Source of the DNA: Caenorhabditis elegans
Lineage: Eukaryota > Nematoda > Chromadorea > Rhabditida > Rhabditidae
Direction of reading: 5' to 3'
Length of the DNA: 64,000 nt
Assembly: GCF_000002985.6 (NCBI RefSeq)
Contig: NC_003283.11
Coordinates: forward strand, 4,216,001 to 4,280,000
Shown here one piece after another: positions 34,148 through 45,484 of the stretch. The notes beneath the pieces are model-generated. The model was not told where the DNA came from and searched no databases. It saw only the letters and a list, made by a program, of their open reading frames with translations. Both the position numbers and the translations under genes were made by a program. Position 1 is the first letter of the stretch, and each line of letters starts with the position of its first letter.

Positions 34148-37100
34148 GTCTGAAATACACGAAGATCTGTTTTCTGAAATAGTCTACATGCGAACAGATA
34201 CGGTAATTATCAAGAGAGTACAACACGCAATTCAGGGAAACAATACATGGGAAACAGACAAGGGAAGTCAGAAAGGAAGTTTTGTAGTAGTTAGTACTGA
34301 AGATTGAATCAGATGATCATGAAAACAATCACAGTTTTGTCGCTAGGCAACATTCACTAGTGTTAGTAGATCGCAGTTTGTACCTTGAAAATGCGTCATG
34401 ACGTTTGAAAATGTAGTTTTGGAAGATATCTATTTTGACAACTGCTCGATGAAATATTTTAATAGAAAATCAAAGATGAAACAGATGAGAGAGTCTAGAT
34501 GGCAATTTTAAGATATTAAGTGTTTTGGAATATTGAATCTACTGAATCCTAATTTACGGTTTTATTAAAAGATAATTCACATTAATTCAGATAGATCTGG
34601 AACACTGTTTCAAAATAAAAATTGACTAGAGAGTAGACTATCTCAGAAAATTATTTCACTTTTTTATAAATATGTACGTCTTTTTTTAGCTACAAGAGTG
34701 TCAAGAAAAAAACATAGTTGGACCGCATGTCAGCCGCTTAATTATTTCCGGAGTTCAATAAAATAGATAAAGCAAAATACAGAAAAATTGTCAGCAACAT
34801 TTTGCCTGCTAAACGTTTGTGCAAAACTTATTACTTGTGGAAATAGGCTCAATTGAAAAATAAATAAAAAATCATCAAAAAATTAAAATCTCATAAACTT
34901 TTGACCAACAATTTATTCAAACGATACTTCACCTATATCGAGGGATTTATTGAAAAAAAGTAAAGTAAACACTAGACATTTTTCCATTTTTTTGAGTCAG
35001 ATAATCGAATAGGGAGTATAATAAAATATGTATCACATAATTAATTGGGAACAATCCCAGAGGTGGTATAGACTGTCTGGAAAATAATGTTAATTCTTTG
35101 AACTCCACCTATGGTAGTTTCTGATAAGCTGTTGTAGATTCAACTTATAGGAAAACTCTCTACAAATACAAACTAGCAGAAAACTGAGCAAATTGAAAAA
35201 AACTTTTATAAAATACCGGGCAGCTATATTTGACCTACGGTTGGACCAATGACTGACTATATATGAAGTATATGTACATATATCAAAATTTGAGGCAAGA
35301 GTATATAGGATTAAAAGCTATATAAAATTTACAATATACTAGGGATTTACTTTCCAAGTTGTAGAAAGGGCTTGTAAAAATTCTAAAAAATTCCAAAAAA
35401 TGAATAGTCGGAAAAGGGCTGCTAGAGCAAGTTTGGGTGTGCGGCAAATTTCGAAATTTGCCGAGCTCGACAAATTCGGCAGATCTACTTTTTTGAAATT
35501 TGCCGTGCCCGGAAAACGGCAAATTCGGCAAACTTACCGCACACCCCTGGTCTAGATCTCGCTATAAAAAAATTATTGAACTGAAACGATTAATGTTCAA
35601 AAAGGATTTTAGTAGCAAGACTTAACGAGGCTTAAGAGGATAATATATGTAGATTAGGATTGCAAACAAAAACCTATTATGCATTTTTCAAAGTCAATTT
35701 GAAAAGCTTATTCCCAAATCATAAGCACGCGGCTTTTGGCTCTAGCTTCCCAAGTTGGGCACAAAATAAAAATTGGAGCAAAAGTTGGCAGAACTTGGAT
35801 CAGGCTGTCGAGTAAAGTATAATAGAATTCGGGGTTAAGAATCTAAAATTATAAAATTAAAGGATACAATCAATTTCGTTTGAAAAAATTGCAAACCGGC
35901 AGCATCCCACTTCCCGACGCGCTGTCGAGGCAGGGAAGACCGTGGCTGGGCAGAGTAAACACAACGAACGAAAGTCAAAAATTTGAGAATCGTTGCTACA
36001 AAATATCGAAGAAAAACACAACAATCATGCCAGGGAAGCTTACAATAGTGATGCTTATAATATTATAGACACAACAAAATGTATGTACAATTGATTACCG
36101 CGCCCAGACTGATCACATACCCTGATGAGTTATATGGAACACGGCTATAGGAATTAACTTCACGAAACGTCATACAGTAGATTATTTATATAAATATGGC
36201 CCAAGAGAACTGTTTGTCACTACGGTAGCTTAATACCACTTGAATTGTGGATGCGCCACAGAAAGAGGATCTTGTGGACTTGGTAAACGAATTCAAAAAA
36301 AACTGAATGTTTATTTATAGTACAATTGAGGTTTGACAACTATTCGATTCTTATAGATCAGGCAAACTACAAAATATGTGAAATTTGTCCCATTGAATAG
36401 AAAGCGAACACTTATGTTTTGCAAAAATCAAAAACATACCATCAATCTGGCAAAATGTTACTTAGGAATTATTATACATTCATAAAAATGTGCATTCAAA
36501 AAACATTTTAACTAACGAATAACAAAACAAGAACAAAATACAGCCGAGTTCTCTGAGCTTCTTATCACTTTAAGAAGTGGGTGGATATGAATAGTGAATA
36601 TTAGTTTTTTATAACGAACACACGATACAATGATTGATGATAATCAATGAGTAATTGTGAAAACAATGCTACAAAATATAGGAAGAGATCAGCTCGATGC
36701 ACAGTCGATGCAATAATTTAATACAATTTTTCTATTTTTTTCTAGTTTGCAAGAATGGAGGAAGAGCGAATTATTTTTTAATACGCAAAACGCAATAACT
36801 AAATGATAAATTATCGATATTTAAGGAAAGTTTACCATTTCAGTAAATTTTCTTTACTGAAAAAACATTGAAAATTTGATATATAGTGATTTAAATTGAA
36901 TATTAAAAACACTTACTATAGCCGAAAAATGAACAAAGTGAAAACTAGGTCATTAGTGTGCGCGGGAATTATAACATAATTCATCTAATTGAAAAATCCA
37001 TTAAATTTTAAATAAAACTTGTATACATTTTTATGGCTGTATTGGGAACTTTTAAAACAAACTTAAAAACAAACAAATGTTTAAAAAAAAGTCTGAAATT

Positions 37101-37501
37101 AAAAAATTCTAAAGATTTATTTCGATAATCTGACGAAAAATAACAATTTTAACCCGCGAGAAAAAGTTTTCCCTAGTTCCTAGCTTCGCTCGAGAGACAT
37201 GAGAAAAACGAGAAACAGAGATAATTGAGTTACAGATTTATGGGCTTTGCGTGTAGTACAGGGTAGAACGAGAAAAGCCTTGGGGCTAAAAGTTGCCAAA
37301 AGATTACTGCTAAAATTATCACGATAACGTCCGCGTGACCCTACAACGCAACAAAAAAAAAGCCCATTACCGACAACATTTGAAATATTGATGAAGCTTG
37401 TGCGGACCCGTTTCATAATTATAGCCTGAAATTTTTTGGGAAAACAGTTTGCATCATAATAGTCTTTATTTGAAATTACTTCTGAAAACCTATACAAAAA
37501 T
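34148..37501. other. Intergenic region between srt A2 and A3
   Basis: No gene recognised in 3.3 kb. It contains a short-form GGCAAATTTCGAAATTTGCCG repeat at 35430-35550 and a half copy of the foldback family at 35730-35815 (TTTTGGCTCTAGCTTCCC). A minus-strand ORF at 37180-37497 sits against the 3' end of A3 without signals of coding. Confidence 0.45.
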
Positions 37502-40500
37502 TTATTCCTTCAAAAATGGTGCAATTTTAGCACTGTTGACTGCAGCTGAAATAGCTGTCCCAACATTTTTCGGATTCGTTGATTCATCCCTCCGTTCCAT
37601 TGCTATTTGCTCATCAATTCCCATAGCAAGACCATACTTTTCTCGGATACTTCTCGGAAGCATCATTCTAATGGCAGCATTTCTAACAGTTCTGTTAAGA
37701 GTCCAGTATACAATACAAACACATCCATTACTCCATTGCCACGCAATTTGGCCAATTATAATGAGCCATGGTGGCGATGGGAAGAATTGCATGTACACGT
37801 AAATGTATGCAGCAATAGCATGAAAAGAGCAAAGGATTACTGCTTGGATTATGATCTGGAATAAGAGTTTTCTGTGATTTAGGTAACAGAAAAAATGACC
37901 AGAACTGACATGTTTTTACTTTTCAGCATTAAAATTTAGTTCTTAAATTCCATAAACTTAAAGTTTACACAATGGTGACCTAAACATCTAGTCATATAAC
38001 ATAAGCATGTGGTCAATTTTTTAATTTTTTTCAATAAAACCACATTGAACTAAGATGTTATAATTATGCTATAAATGTTAAAAGTTAACGTATAAATGCT
38101 TTAAAAACGTTATAAAATACGCTATAAATAACACAAGGATGTGTTATTTATGGGACATTTAAACGGAAAACTATTTGTTAAGTTTTTTGCTTCCAAATTA
38201 AAAAAAAAAACAGAAAAATAGTGTTAATGGCTTCAGAACCCCTGGTGAGCCATTTTTGCCCAATCCGGTTATCTCAAAGCGTCACGGAACTGACTCAGGT
38301 CTTGCAGAGCTCACTGAGCAGGGTTGAGTTTAAATAACACGGTAATGGAATATAAAAATTATGGATTAGCTCAGATTTTGGTAAAAATGCTCACCGGAAA
38401 TTTCTGTAACTCCGACCAATTTTTCCTATTATAGTTGAAGAACAAAGAAAATTTACGAGTTTACTTAGTCTGGAGGTGTGCTTCAAATTTGCCGATTTTG
38501 CCGCTGGCCGAGCTCGACAAATTTCGAAATTTGCCACACATATCAAAAATTTGACAATACAATTTTGACCAAAACTATTGATTTTGTTCCCAGAAATTTA
38601 GTAAAATGACACAAAATTTAGTAATGTTGGTGCACATTTCACGGAACTTATTCAGAAACTGGGTGTTTGTTCAGAATTCAGTTGTTTTGGTTATCCAAAA
38701 AATATCAAAAATAGCAAATTTTTTGGAGTTTGTTGAGTACGGCGAATTTGAAGAATTTGCCGAGCTCGGCAAATATTAGAAAATCAGATTTGCCGACTTT
38801 GCTTTGAAAAAAATTGAAAGAGTTCCCCAAAAAGAGAGATTTTCTTTCGGTTGATTTCGGAAGAAAATAAGAAAATTGTTCTATCTTTGGCTCAAAAAAA
38901 AACAGAGAACAATACCTGCTGTTTTGTTTTATACATCCACATTGACGTAGTGTACCCAAACTTGAAAATCAAGTGATAACACAAATAAATGTATAGAGCT
39001 GTTGACAGTAAAGCCACTAACAGATTATTAATTGTCTGAGGAATGTTATAATACAAGTTTGCCTGAAATAGACATTATTCAGTTGTTATAAATAAAATAT
39101 TAATTACCTCTTTCCCAATGTTTGGATCGAAAAACCAAGAGTTATACTTGGCAGTGAAGAGAACCGGATTGGTGAAAAAGGTTACGTAAATAGACAATGC
39201 CAAAACTATGAATTTAACCAATGGGAACACCTTTTTGTGGAAAATAATTCCAAACAAAAATTGAGGATTGATCTCGGCACATCGGTCGACTGCAAGTAAA
39301 ATGCAACAAGAACAGCATCCCATCCATCCACCAAAAGCAAATGCACCAACAAAAAATATTACCAGAGGATAATGACAGTAAGATGCTCCAATGAATCCGA
39401 GGTATCCAGTTGTGATGGAGTTGATAAAAAGTGACAATAAGTCGAACACACCGAGCATCATCATTAGTTGAAACGACGGAGAACGATGTTTCGAGATAAT
39501 CATTGCGATGAAGCAGGGAAGGTACACTATCTGGAAGGATAATCGGTTTGATAGAAAAACTTGAAATATGTTTTTTTTCTCAGAAACTTCCAAAATTTTC
39601 CAGAAGTCGTTTCAGTTTTTCAGAAGTTTTCAGAAACTTCCAGAACTTGTCTAATCCTCTGCAACAAAGAGGATAAGATTTTATATTTTTTGTACTTTCA
39701 TTTTATCAATCCCCTTATCTTTTAACTGAATGTATCCACCCACAACTTTAAGTGCATTCCAATCCATTTCCCGCCCATTTTGATGTATATAAAAGATAAC
39801 CTTTTTATAATAAAGAACGACAGAAACCAGAGGAGGCTGTTAATAGACTTCACGACAGCCGCCGTGATAGGGTTTCCGGCGGTTGTCGTGACAGAACTTT
39901 CCAGAAATCATCCCAGAAATATATCAAAAATTTCGGAAAATCTTAGTGTTTTCAAAAACGTATAGATTTTTCCAGAAGGTGTTCTAGTTTTTCAGAAATT
40001 TTCAGAAATAAATCGGAATTTTCTGAAGTTTCTAGAGTTTTCAAAATCTTTTACATTTTTCCAGAAGTCACTCTAATTTTTTATAAGTTTCCAGAAAATC
40101 TTTGAAATTTCCTGGAGAGTTCAGAAGTTCAAAAATAAAAATGAAAAGTTTAAGGTACATCCAGAAGTTTCTTAAAATTTTCATAAAATTCTGATTGAAC
40201 CTTCAAATTCCGAAAATTCGTTTTGAAAAATTAAAAAAATTATTCTGACAATTACAGTAACCATAACAGTACTCCTACAGTACTAGTACAGTACCCAGAC
40301 CTAATCCCATCACTATATGCCAACGTGGGAATACGTCACCTTCCAAAAAACAAAATCAAATTTTTTCCAAAAATACAGTAATCCTACAGTAACCCATCAG
40401 TGATCCTATATGAAATTTTGAACATTTTTGAACATTTTCCCAAAAACTTAATAAAGATTCGTTCTCCCTCTGAAAATAACTCACCATCAAAAAAACTCCA

Positions 40501-40634
40501 GAAACAAAAAAGTAGGTTCCAATGTACGGTCTTTCAATTCTTGTCATATCCATGTCTTCGGGACACTGATACATTTCATTTAAACTGAAACTGTGAGTTA
40601 GGACATAAAAGAGAGACATCTCCAATTTTGGCAT
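37502..40634 (-). CDS. Serpentine receptor class T (srt), type A, member 3
   Basis: Exons are 40485-40634, 39108-39530, 38916-39062 and 37502-37855; 1074 nt, 357 residues, all introns phase 0, exon sizes identical to member 2. MSLFYVLTHSFSL, YQCPEDM..IERPYIGTYFF, GASYCHYPLV, LAVDRCAEI, NSWFFDP, TINNLL, SNGCVCIVYWTLNRTVRNAAIRMMLP and AMGIDEQIAMERRDE are the family marks. The ATG lies 16 bases after a TTTTCAG. Introns are enlarged by repeats: intron 1 holds an HSE-like tract, intron 3 short-form TTGCCG copies. With A2 it forms a recent tandem pair. A putative chemosensory GPCR. Confidence 0.9.
38470..38805. repeat. Short-form TTGCCG repeat in srt A3 intron 3
   Basis: Words TTGCCGATTTTGCCG, CCGAGCTCGACAAATTTCG and AATTTGCCGAGCTCGGC occur at both ends of an AT-rich core. 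The same short form occurs at 35430-35550 and 41360-41650. Confidence 0.6.
39590..40210. repeat. TTCCAGAA-rich tract (HSE-like) in srt A3 intron 1
   Basis: Repeats of CAGAAGTTTTCAGAAACTTCC. A perfect GAAnnTTCnnGAA lies at 39633-39645. A palindrome-like CGACAGCCGCC / GGCGGTTGTCG near 39852-39892 also lies in the tract. Confidence 0.6.
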
Positions 40635-41956
40635 TACGCGAGTGGCTGACCTGAAAAGCTTGAAAAAAAAGTAACAGATATGTATATTATCAATTGCCGA
40701 AAAGAATGCCCAAAAAGAAAAAAAAGAAGAGAAAACAATGTCAGAATAATGTTATTATTGCCATGAATAATCGAAAATTTGGATACTGAAGATCGTAGTT
40801 TAGATTGATACGTTTTATTTTGTATGTATGTACATTAATTCTTGAAATCAAAACATATGAGTATTCCCTCAAGATGTCTAGTAGTTGTATGATTTTTGAG
40901 CAAATTACTGTTTCATGAAACAACTAGAAATTTTAGAAATAAATGTTACACTATTAAAGTCTGGCTCATTATTTTTTCTACATGTTAAAATAATTTGCAT
41001 ACTTTACTACATGCGTGTTGAGAGATACAGCGGCCGACAATTCGCCGGTCAATTTTTAACAAACTCTCTTGAGATGCTCGTAATTGATCAGGGGATATCA
41101 GGGATGCTTGAGGAAAAAACGTTTTCGTTATAAAATAATCTTCAAATATTTGGACTCATATGATGTATATATATATATATATTTTATATGTATATATTTT
41201 TCAAAGAATAGTGAAGTAGGTATATAGGATTTTATAAATTATGTTTTTTAATTCAAAAACAATCAATCTGAAACTACTAAATTCGTGATTTTAAATATAT
41301 GTTCAGAAAAAGATTTTTGAAAAATATGTTTAAAAAATGTTTCTATTACACTTAGAACAGGGGTGTGCGGCAAATTTTAAAATTTGCCGAGCACGGAAAA
41401 TCCGGCAAGTTTGATGAGCTATTTTTGGGGCTCAAAAAGTTCCAAAAACTAAGTTTACTGGTTTTCGTTTTATTTTTGCTCCATGAAAAATAAATCATGA
41501 AAAAATACTACTTTTTTTTTGTATTAAGTTTTTGATCGATTAAAATCATTAGTTTTGGTCAAAATTTTTAACGTGTGAGGCAAATTTCACAATTCACCGC
41601 GCTCGGCAAATTCGGCAAGTTCACATTTGTGAAATTTGCCGCACACAATTCATTCTCTTCATTATCCTACGATATTCATAAAAGTTGTCCCGGGTGGGTG
41701 TTAAAGAAAAACGATCGAAAAACTGTCGCCTGATTCATGTCTGAAAGCAGCGTGAAAACACGATACCATGTATGCGAGCCCTGTCTACCAATAATTATTG
41801 TCGTGGGTGTGCCAGAAGGGAAATTGAATACATGTATGTCTACAAGTTGCTAGGTGACCCATCTTTGATCAGTCATTCTATAGATTATTCTAAAGATCGT
41901 AATAGAACTCGGCAAAAAATGTTCTTTATTCATTTATTCGAAAAACACACAAATTT
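40635..41956. other. Intergenic region between srt A3 and A4
   Basis: No gene recognised. It contains a TA run at 41166-41182, a GCGGCCGACAATTCGCCGG word near 41031 related to the small inverted-repeat family, and a short-form TTGCCG repeat at 41360-41650. Confidence 0.45.
41360..41650. repeat. Short-form TTGCCG repeat
   Basis: GTGTGCGGCAAATTTT, TTGCCGAGCACGG at the left and GCTCGGCAAATTCGGC, AATTTGCCGCACAC at the right form an inverted pair around an AT core. Confidence 0.6.
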
Positions 41957-44190
41957 TCAATTTTGAAAGTAATTGTTAAACTTGATGCCGACAGTACAGG
42001 CAACTGCATTTACTCCGGAAGTTGCATTATTGACAGCTTTTTCCAGCGCCACATGCTCATCTGCTCCAATGTGCCATCCATGACGTAGTCGGATCTTTTT
42101 TGGAATCAGCATTTTGATGACTGCATTTCGAACGGTTCGATTGAGGGTTAAGTATACAATACTCAGACATCCATTGCTCCATTGCCATACTATTTGTGCA
42201 AGAACAATCATCCATGATGGTGAATAGAAGTATTGCATGTAGGCGTGAATTATTCCAGTAACACCGTGAAAGAAGCAGAGAACGACTCCTTGTAATATTA
42301 TCTGTAACAGAAGATATTGGAAACCGTATTTTCAAAGAGTCTTGGACCTCAGTGCTCAACTTTTACATTTAATATCTTGGCAGGCATTGTTTTTTTTTAC
42401 AAAAATTGTATCAAAAAATCTACTTCACTTTGAAAAATTTGCGGGTGATTTTGTGAATAATTTTGTCGAAAAAAAACTGGTTTGGTGGGAATTTCAAATG
42501 TAGTCAGGAGTTAAAAATATTAATTTTCAAAAAAACAACTTGACAATAAATGTGGAAAATTTTCTGGAAAGCGTCAGACAGTTCCAGAAATTCCTACAAT
42601 GTTCAGAAAATACTTAAAAACTTCTTGAAAATTTGAAAAGCTTTTAGAAGATTTGCAAAACTTCTGGAAGTTTAAGGAAACGTCTAGAAAATTCGAGAAA
42701 GGTCTAGAACGCTTCGGAATTTTTCTGATATTCCAGAAACTTTACAAATTATTGAGAATTAAATGTAAAAGCAAACTTTTATTCTAATTGTAGAGCGAAA
42801 AGTCTATTTTTTAATTTTAGCGAATTTTTGAACTTGCCTGTCTTTTTGACTTATACAACCACATCGAAGTTGAGTAGCCAAACTTGAATATCAAGTAAGA
42901 ACACAAGTAAAAGTAGAGAAGTGTGGTTAAAACTGCCACTGAAGAATTGTTAAAAGCATGGGAGAGATTATGATACATTTTGGGCTGAAATTTTCAAATT
43001 TGGTTCAATAAGCAAAGTTATTTGCTTACATCCTTTCCGACCATCGGATCATAAAAATAGCTTCCAAACTCTGGCGTAAAAATTACTGGCACCGTAAAAA
43101 CCATACCATAAATTGCATACACAATTAAAATAATGGTGACAAAATAGAAAACGCGTCTTCCGAAAATGAATGCAAACAAAAAGTTGGAATTCACTTCAAC
43201 ACATCTTTCAATAGCGAGTAGAACACATGCTAAGCAGTCACCAAACCAAGCGCCTACGGCAATAGCACCAACTATGAAGAAAAATCGTGGATACTGGCAG
43301 AATGAAGTTCCAGTTAGAGCAAGTATTCCAGTTATCAGAGAATTGATAATAAGGTTTGTGAAATCAAAAACTACAAGAATGAGCATAAGCTGGAAAGCTG
43401 GGGTCCGTGATTTGAAGCGAATTATCACGAAAAATGAGGGAAGATACAGTATCTGAAAACCCATTCAAAATTTTTATAAGGCTTTTCAAGTGCTGAAATG
43501 TTGATTATTAGGCTTGAATTTTCCTGAAAACACCGAATTTCAGAATGAAAATTTTTTTAAACTTTTCACAAAAAAGATATGGTGGCTTAAAAATTGCTTG
43601 AAATCTGTTAGATTTTGAAGTTTGATCTACTTGTTGATGCCTCAGCGGCTAGAAACTGATTTTTTTGTTTGAAATCACCGACTCATTTTGGGTATATAAG
43701 TTAATTGTCTTGCGTTTTTAAACTGATTTAGGTACTTTAAGGTCAATGGACGACCAGATTTTAAAAAAATGAAAAAATCTTATCCACCCAAAATTGACGG
43801 TGATTTCAATAAAGCTAGTTTCCAGCCCCTGTAACATCGACAAGTCGGCCATATTTCAAAATTTAACTAATTTTTTAAAGTCTATTTTTTAATTTTTTAG
43901 TAGTTTTCAAGAAGTTCCTTAATGAAATTCGGGGTTTTCAGACAATTTCAAGTCTAATAAAGCAAAAAAATATTCGACAACACCACCTTTAAGAAGCCTA
44001 AAAAAGTGTTGAAAAGTTTCAAAAATGAAAAACTTACTAGAAACACTATCCCGGATACAATGAGATACGACCCCAAAATTGGCCATTTTTCTTCTGACTG
44101 GTCCAGTCCTTCTGGACAATCATATGCGTCCGGCCAAAGAGTGAAAGAATGAGTAAAAACGTAGAACAACGACATATTGAGCGATGCCAT
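41957..44190 (-). CDS. Serpentine receptor class T (srt), type A, member 4, with a GC donor
   Basis: Exons are 44038-44190, 43030-43452, 42838-42984 and 41957-42301; 1068 nt, 355 residues, phase 0 throughout. MSLFYVFTHSFTLWP, YDCPEGLD..WPILGSYL, GTSFCQYPRF, LAIERCVEV, GSYFYDP, AFNNSSVAV, WLYKSKRQ, QWSNGCLSIVYLTLNRTVRNA and WHIGADEH. It is the most diverged type-A member: the usual SWFFDP is SYFYDP. The intron after exon 3 begins GCAAGT instead of GTAAGT; a GT at that boundary is absent, and the exon length of 147 nt matches the three other members, so a GC-AG intron is the best model. Intron 3 also contains an HSE-like tract. A putative chemosensory GPCR. Confidence 0.87.
42540..42760. repeat. 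TTCTGGAA/TTCCAGAA tract in srt A4 intron 3
   Basis: Short tract of TTCTGGAAAGC, TTCCAGAAATTCC and TTCTGGAAGTTTAAGG words. Only two-unit HSE matches are exact here, so it is a weaker member of the group. Confidence 0.5.
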
Positions 44191-44638
44191 TATGACTTAC
44201 TGTAAAACTGTAAATGAATGAGTGATTCGGTGTTTTAAAAACTCACAGACATGTTTTGGTCTGAAGCTGTCAGAAGTCAGAAGCATTGTATAATCCCATT
44301 GAAAGCGTTTACTATGCAGTGCAGACAAATCTTATAGTAATTTGAGCCCAAGTGGGAATAAATGCAAAGGATCAAGAAGAACCTCACCTGATGTAACGTA
44401 CCGCTTCTCGAAAACAATGCACGCATTAGTCCCTTTAGTTCTTCAAATTCTCATAATTTTTCCGCCTCTTTTGTTTTTAGTAAATCATTTCTTTTAAAGA
44501 AATGTGCTGTACGGGCTCCTGACAACACTTTTTTTTTGGAAAAAAAAACCAAAAAAAAAAAACGGTTTAGCAGGGTATATGAACTTAAATTTTGCAGAAA
44601 GAAAATTGCAAGCAATTTTTTGTTAATTTTCGAAATAG
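44191..44638. other. Intergenic region between srt A4 and the plus-strand srt relic
   Basis: A divergent-type gap. No gene; a poly-T/poly-A run lies at 44528-44562. Confidence 0.45.
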
Positions 44639-45040
44639 TTTGGTTCTAGTTCTTTATTGTATGGGTATCTCATTTCATTTCTTCTCAAAAAAGGACAAGA
44701 CACTGAATCCCCGCATTTCTCAAAAGCCCAACGCTTTGTGATTCTTCAATCAGCGATCATATGCTTCTTCCATTCAATAACATCATTTGTCTATGTCTAT
44801 ATGCAATTCTTTTATTCTCCAGAATGGTTCATTGTCGTTGCACAGATTGGATGGCAAATCTGCACAGGTTAGTAAACTTGTTCAAAAATATGCACTACGA
44901 ATGTTTCAGGATCCGCCAGCATCATCTACTTGACTTTGAACTACACAATCCGGTCTTCGGTGTGAAAAATGATTGTACCGAAAAAGTATCAAGTTGAGAA
45001 TCGAGTTTCGTATGCGGAAAATAATGTGTCTAATTTGTAG
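44639..45040 (+). pseudogene. Truncated srt pseudogene (type C), opposite strand
   Basis: Only the C-terminal third of an srt gene is present. It reads YGYLISFLLKKG, VILQSAIICFFHS, YVYMQFFYSPEWF and GWQICTG, then an intron (44868-44909, GTTAGT...TTTCAG), then SASIIYLTLNYTIRSSV, an in-frame TGA at 44963-44965, KMIVPKKYQVENR and a terminal TAG. No upstream exons were found. The intron sits exactly where the type-C gene at 60034 has one (SSG/SVCIVYLTLN), so it is a type-C relative. Unlike that gene, it lacks the intron before the ILLQ equivalent. One stop codon and the missing front make it a pseudogene. Confidence 0.8.
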
Positions 45041-45204
45041 TGAATCTAGTTTTTTCTCCCAATCTTCAAACAAAATTAATTTTGTAAATAAAAAGTTGAC
45101 TTGGAATCGCTGGGTACGTAAAGTTTGAAAGTACTAGAGTACCGAAAAAATATTTTAAAAATTCAATATTTGGTGGATAACCAAAGAAAAAAGTAAGAAG
45201 TATT

Positions 45205-45365
45205 AATTTACATTTCCGGCAATCGGCAACTCCGGCAATTAGCCGGTTTTAAAAATTTCCGGCAATTTCTGCAATTGCGCTGGTTCAACCAAAAACCTCG
45301 TTGCCGAAAATTTCAGCGATCGGCAACTTTGGCGATTGCCAGATCAAAAATAGGAAACGGCGGCA
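45205..45365. repeat. TTGCCG-type repeat fragment
   Basis: Words TTCCGGCAATCGGC, CCGGCAATTAGCCGG and TTCCGGCAATTTCTGC are related to the TTGCCG families but shorter and with GGCAAT instead of GGCAAAT. It lies between the srt relic and srt B1. Confidence 0.45.
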
Positions 45366-45484
45366 GAGGTTTACGGATATTTTTCTGTTTTCAAAAACGA
45401 GGGATGAAGTGTTATAAAGATAATTTTCACATATTTATTAAAAATACACATTTAAAAATATTCAACTTTTTTATTGTTGAAATC

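Noticed and set aside
37180-37497. 105-codon minus-strand ORF next to srt A3
   Set aside because: No signal peptide, splice signals or motif, and it overlaps the srt A3 3' flank.
43166-43456. Plus-strand ORFs opposite srt exons (also 33234-33578, 37449-37864, 54369-54563)
   Set aside because: Antisense shadows of well-supported srt exons.
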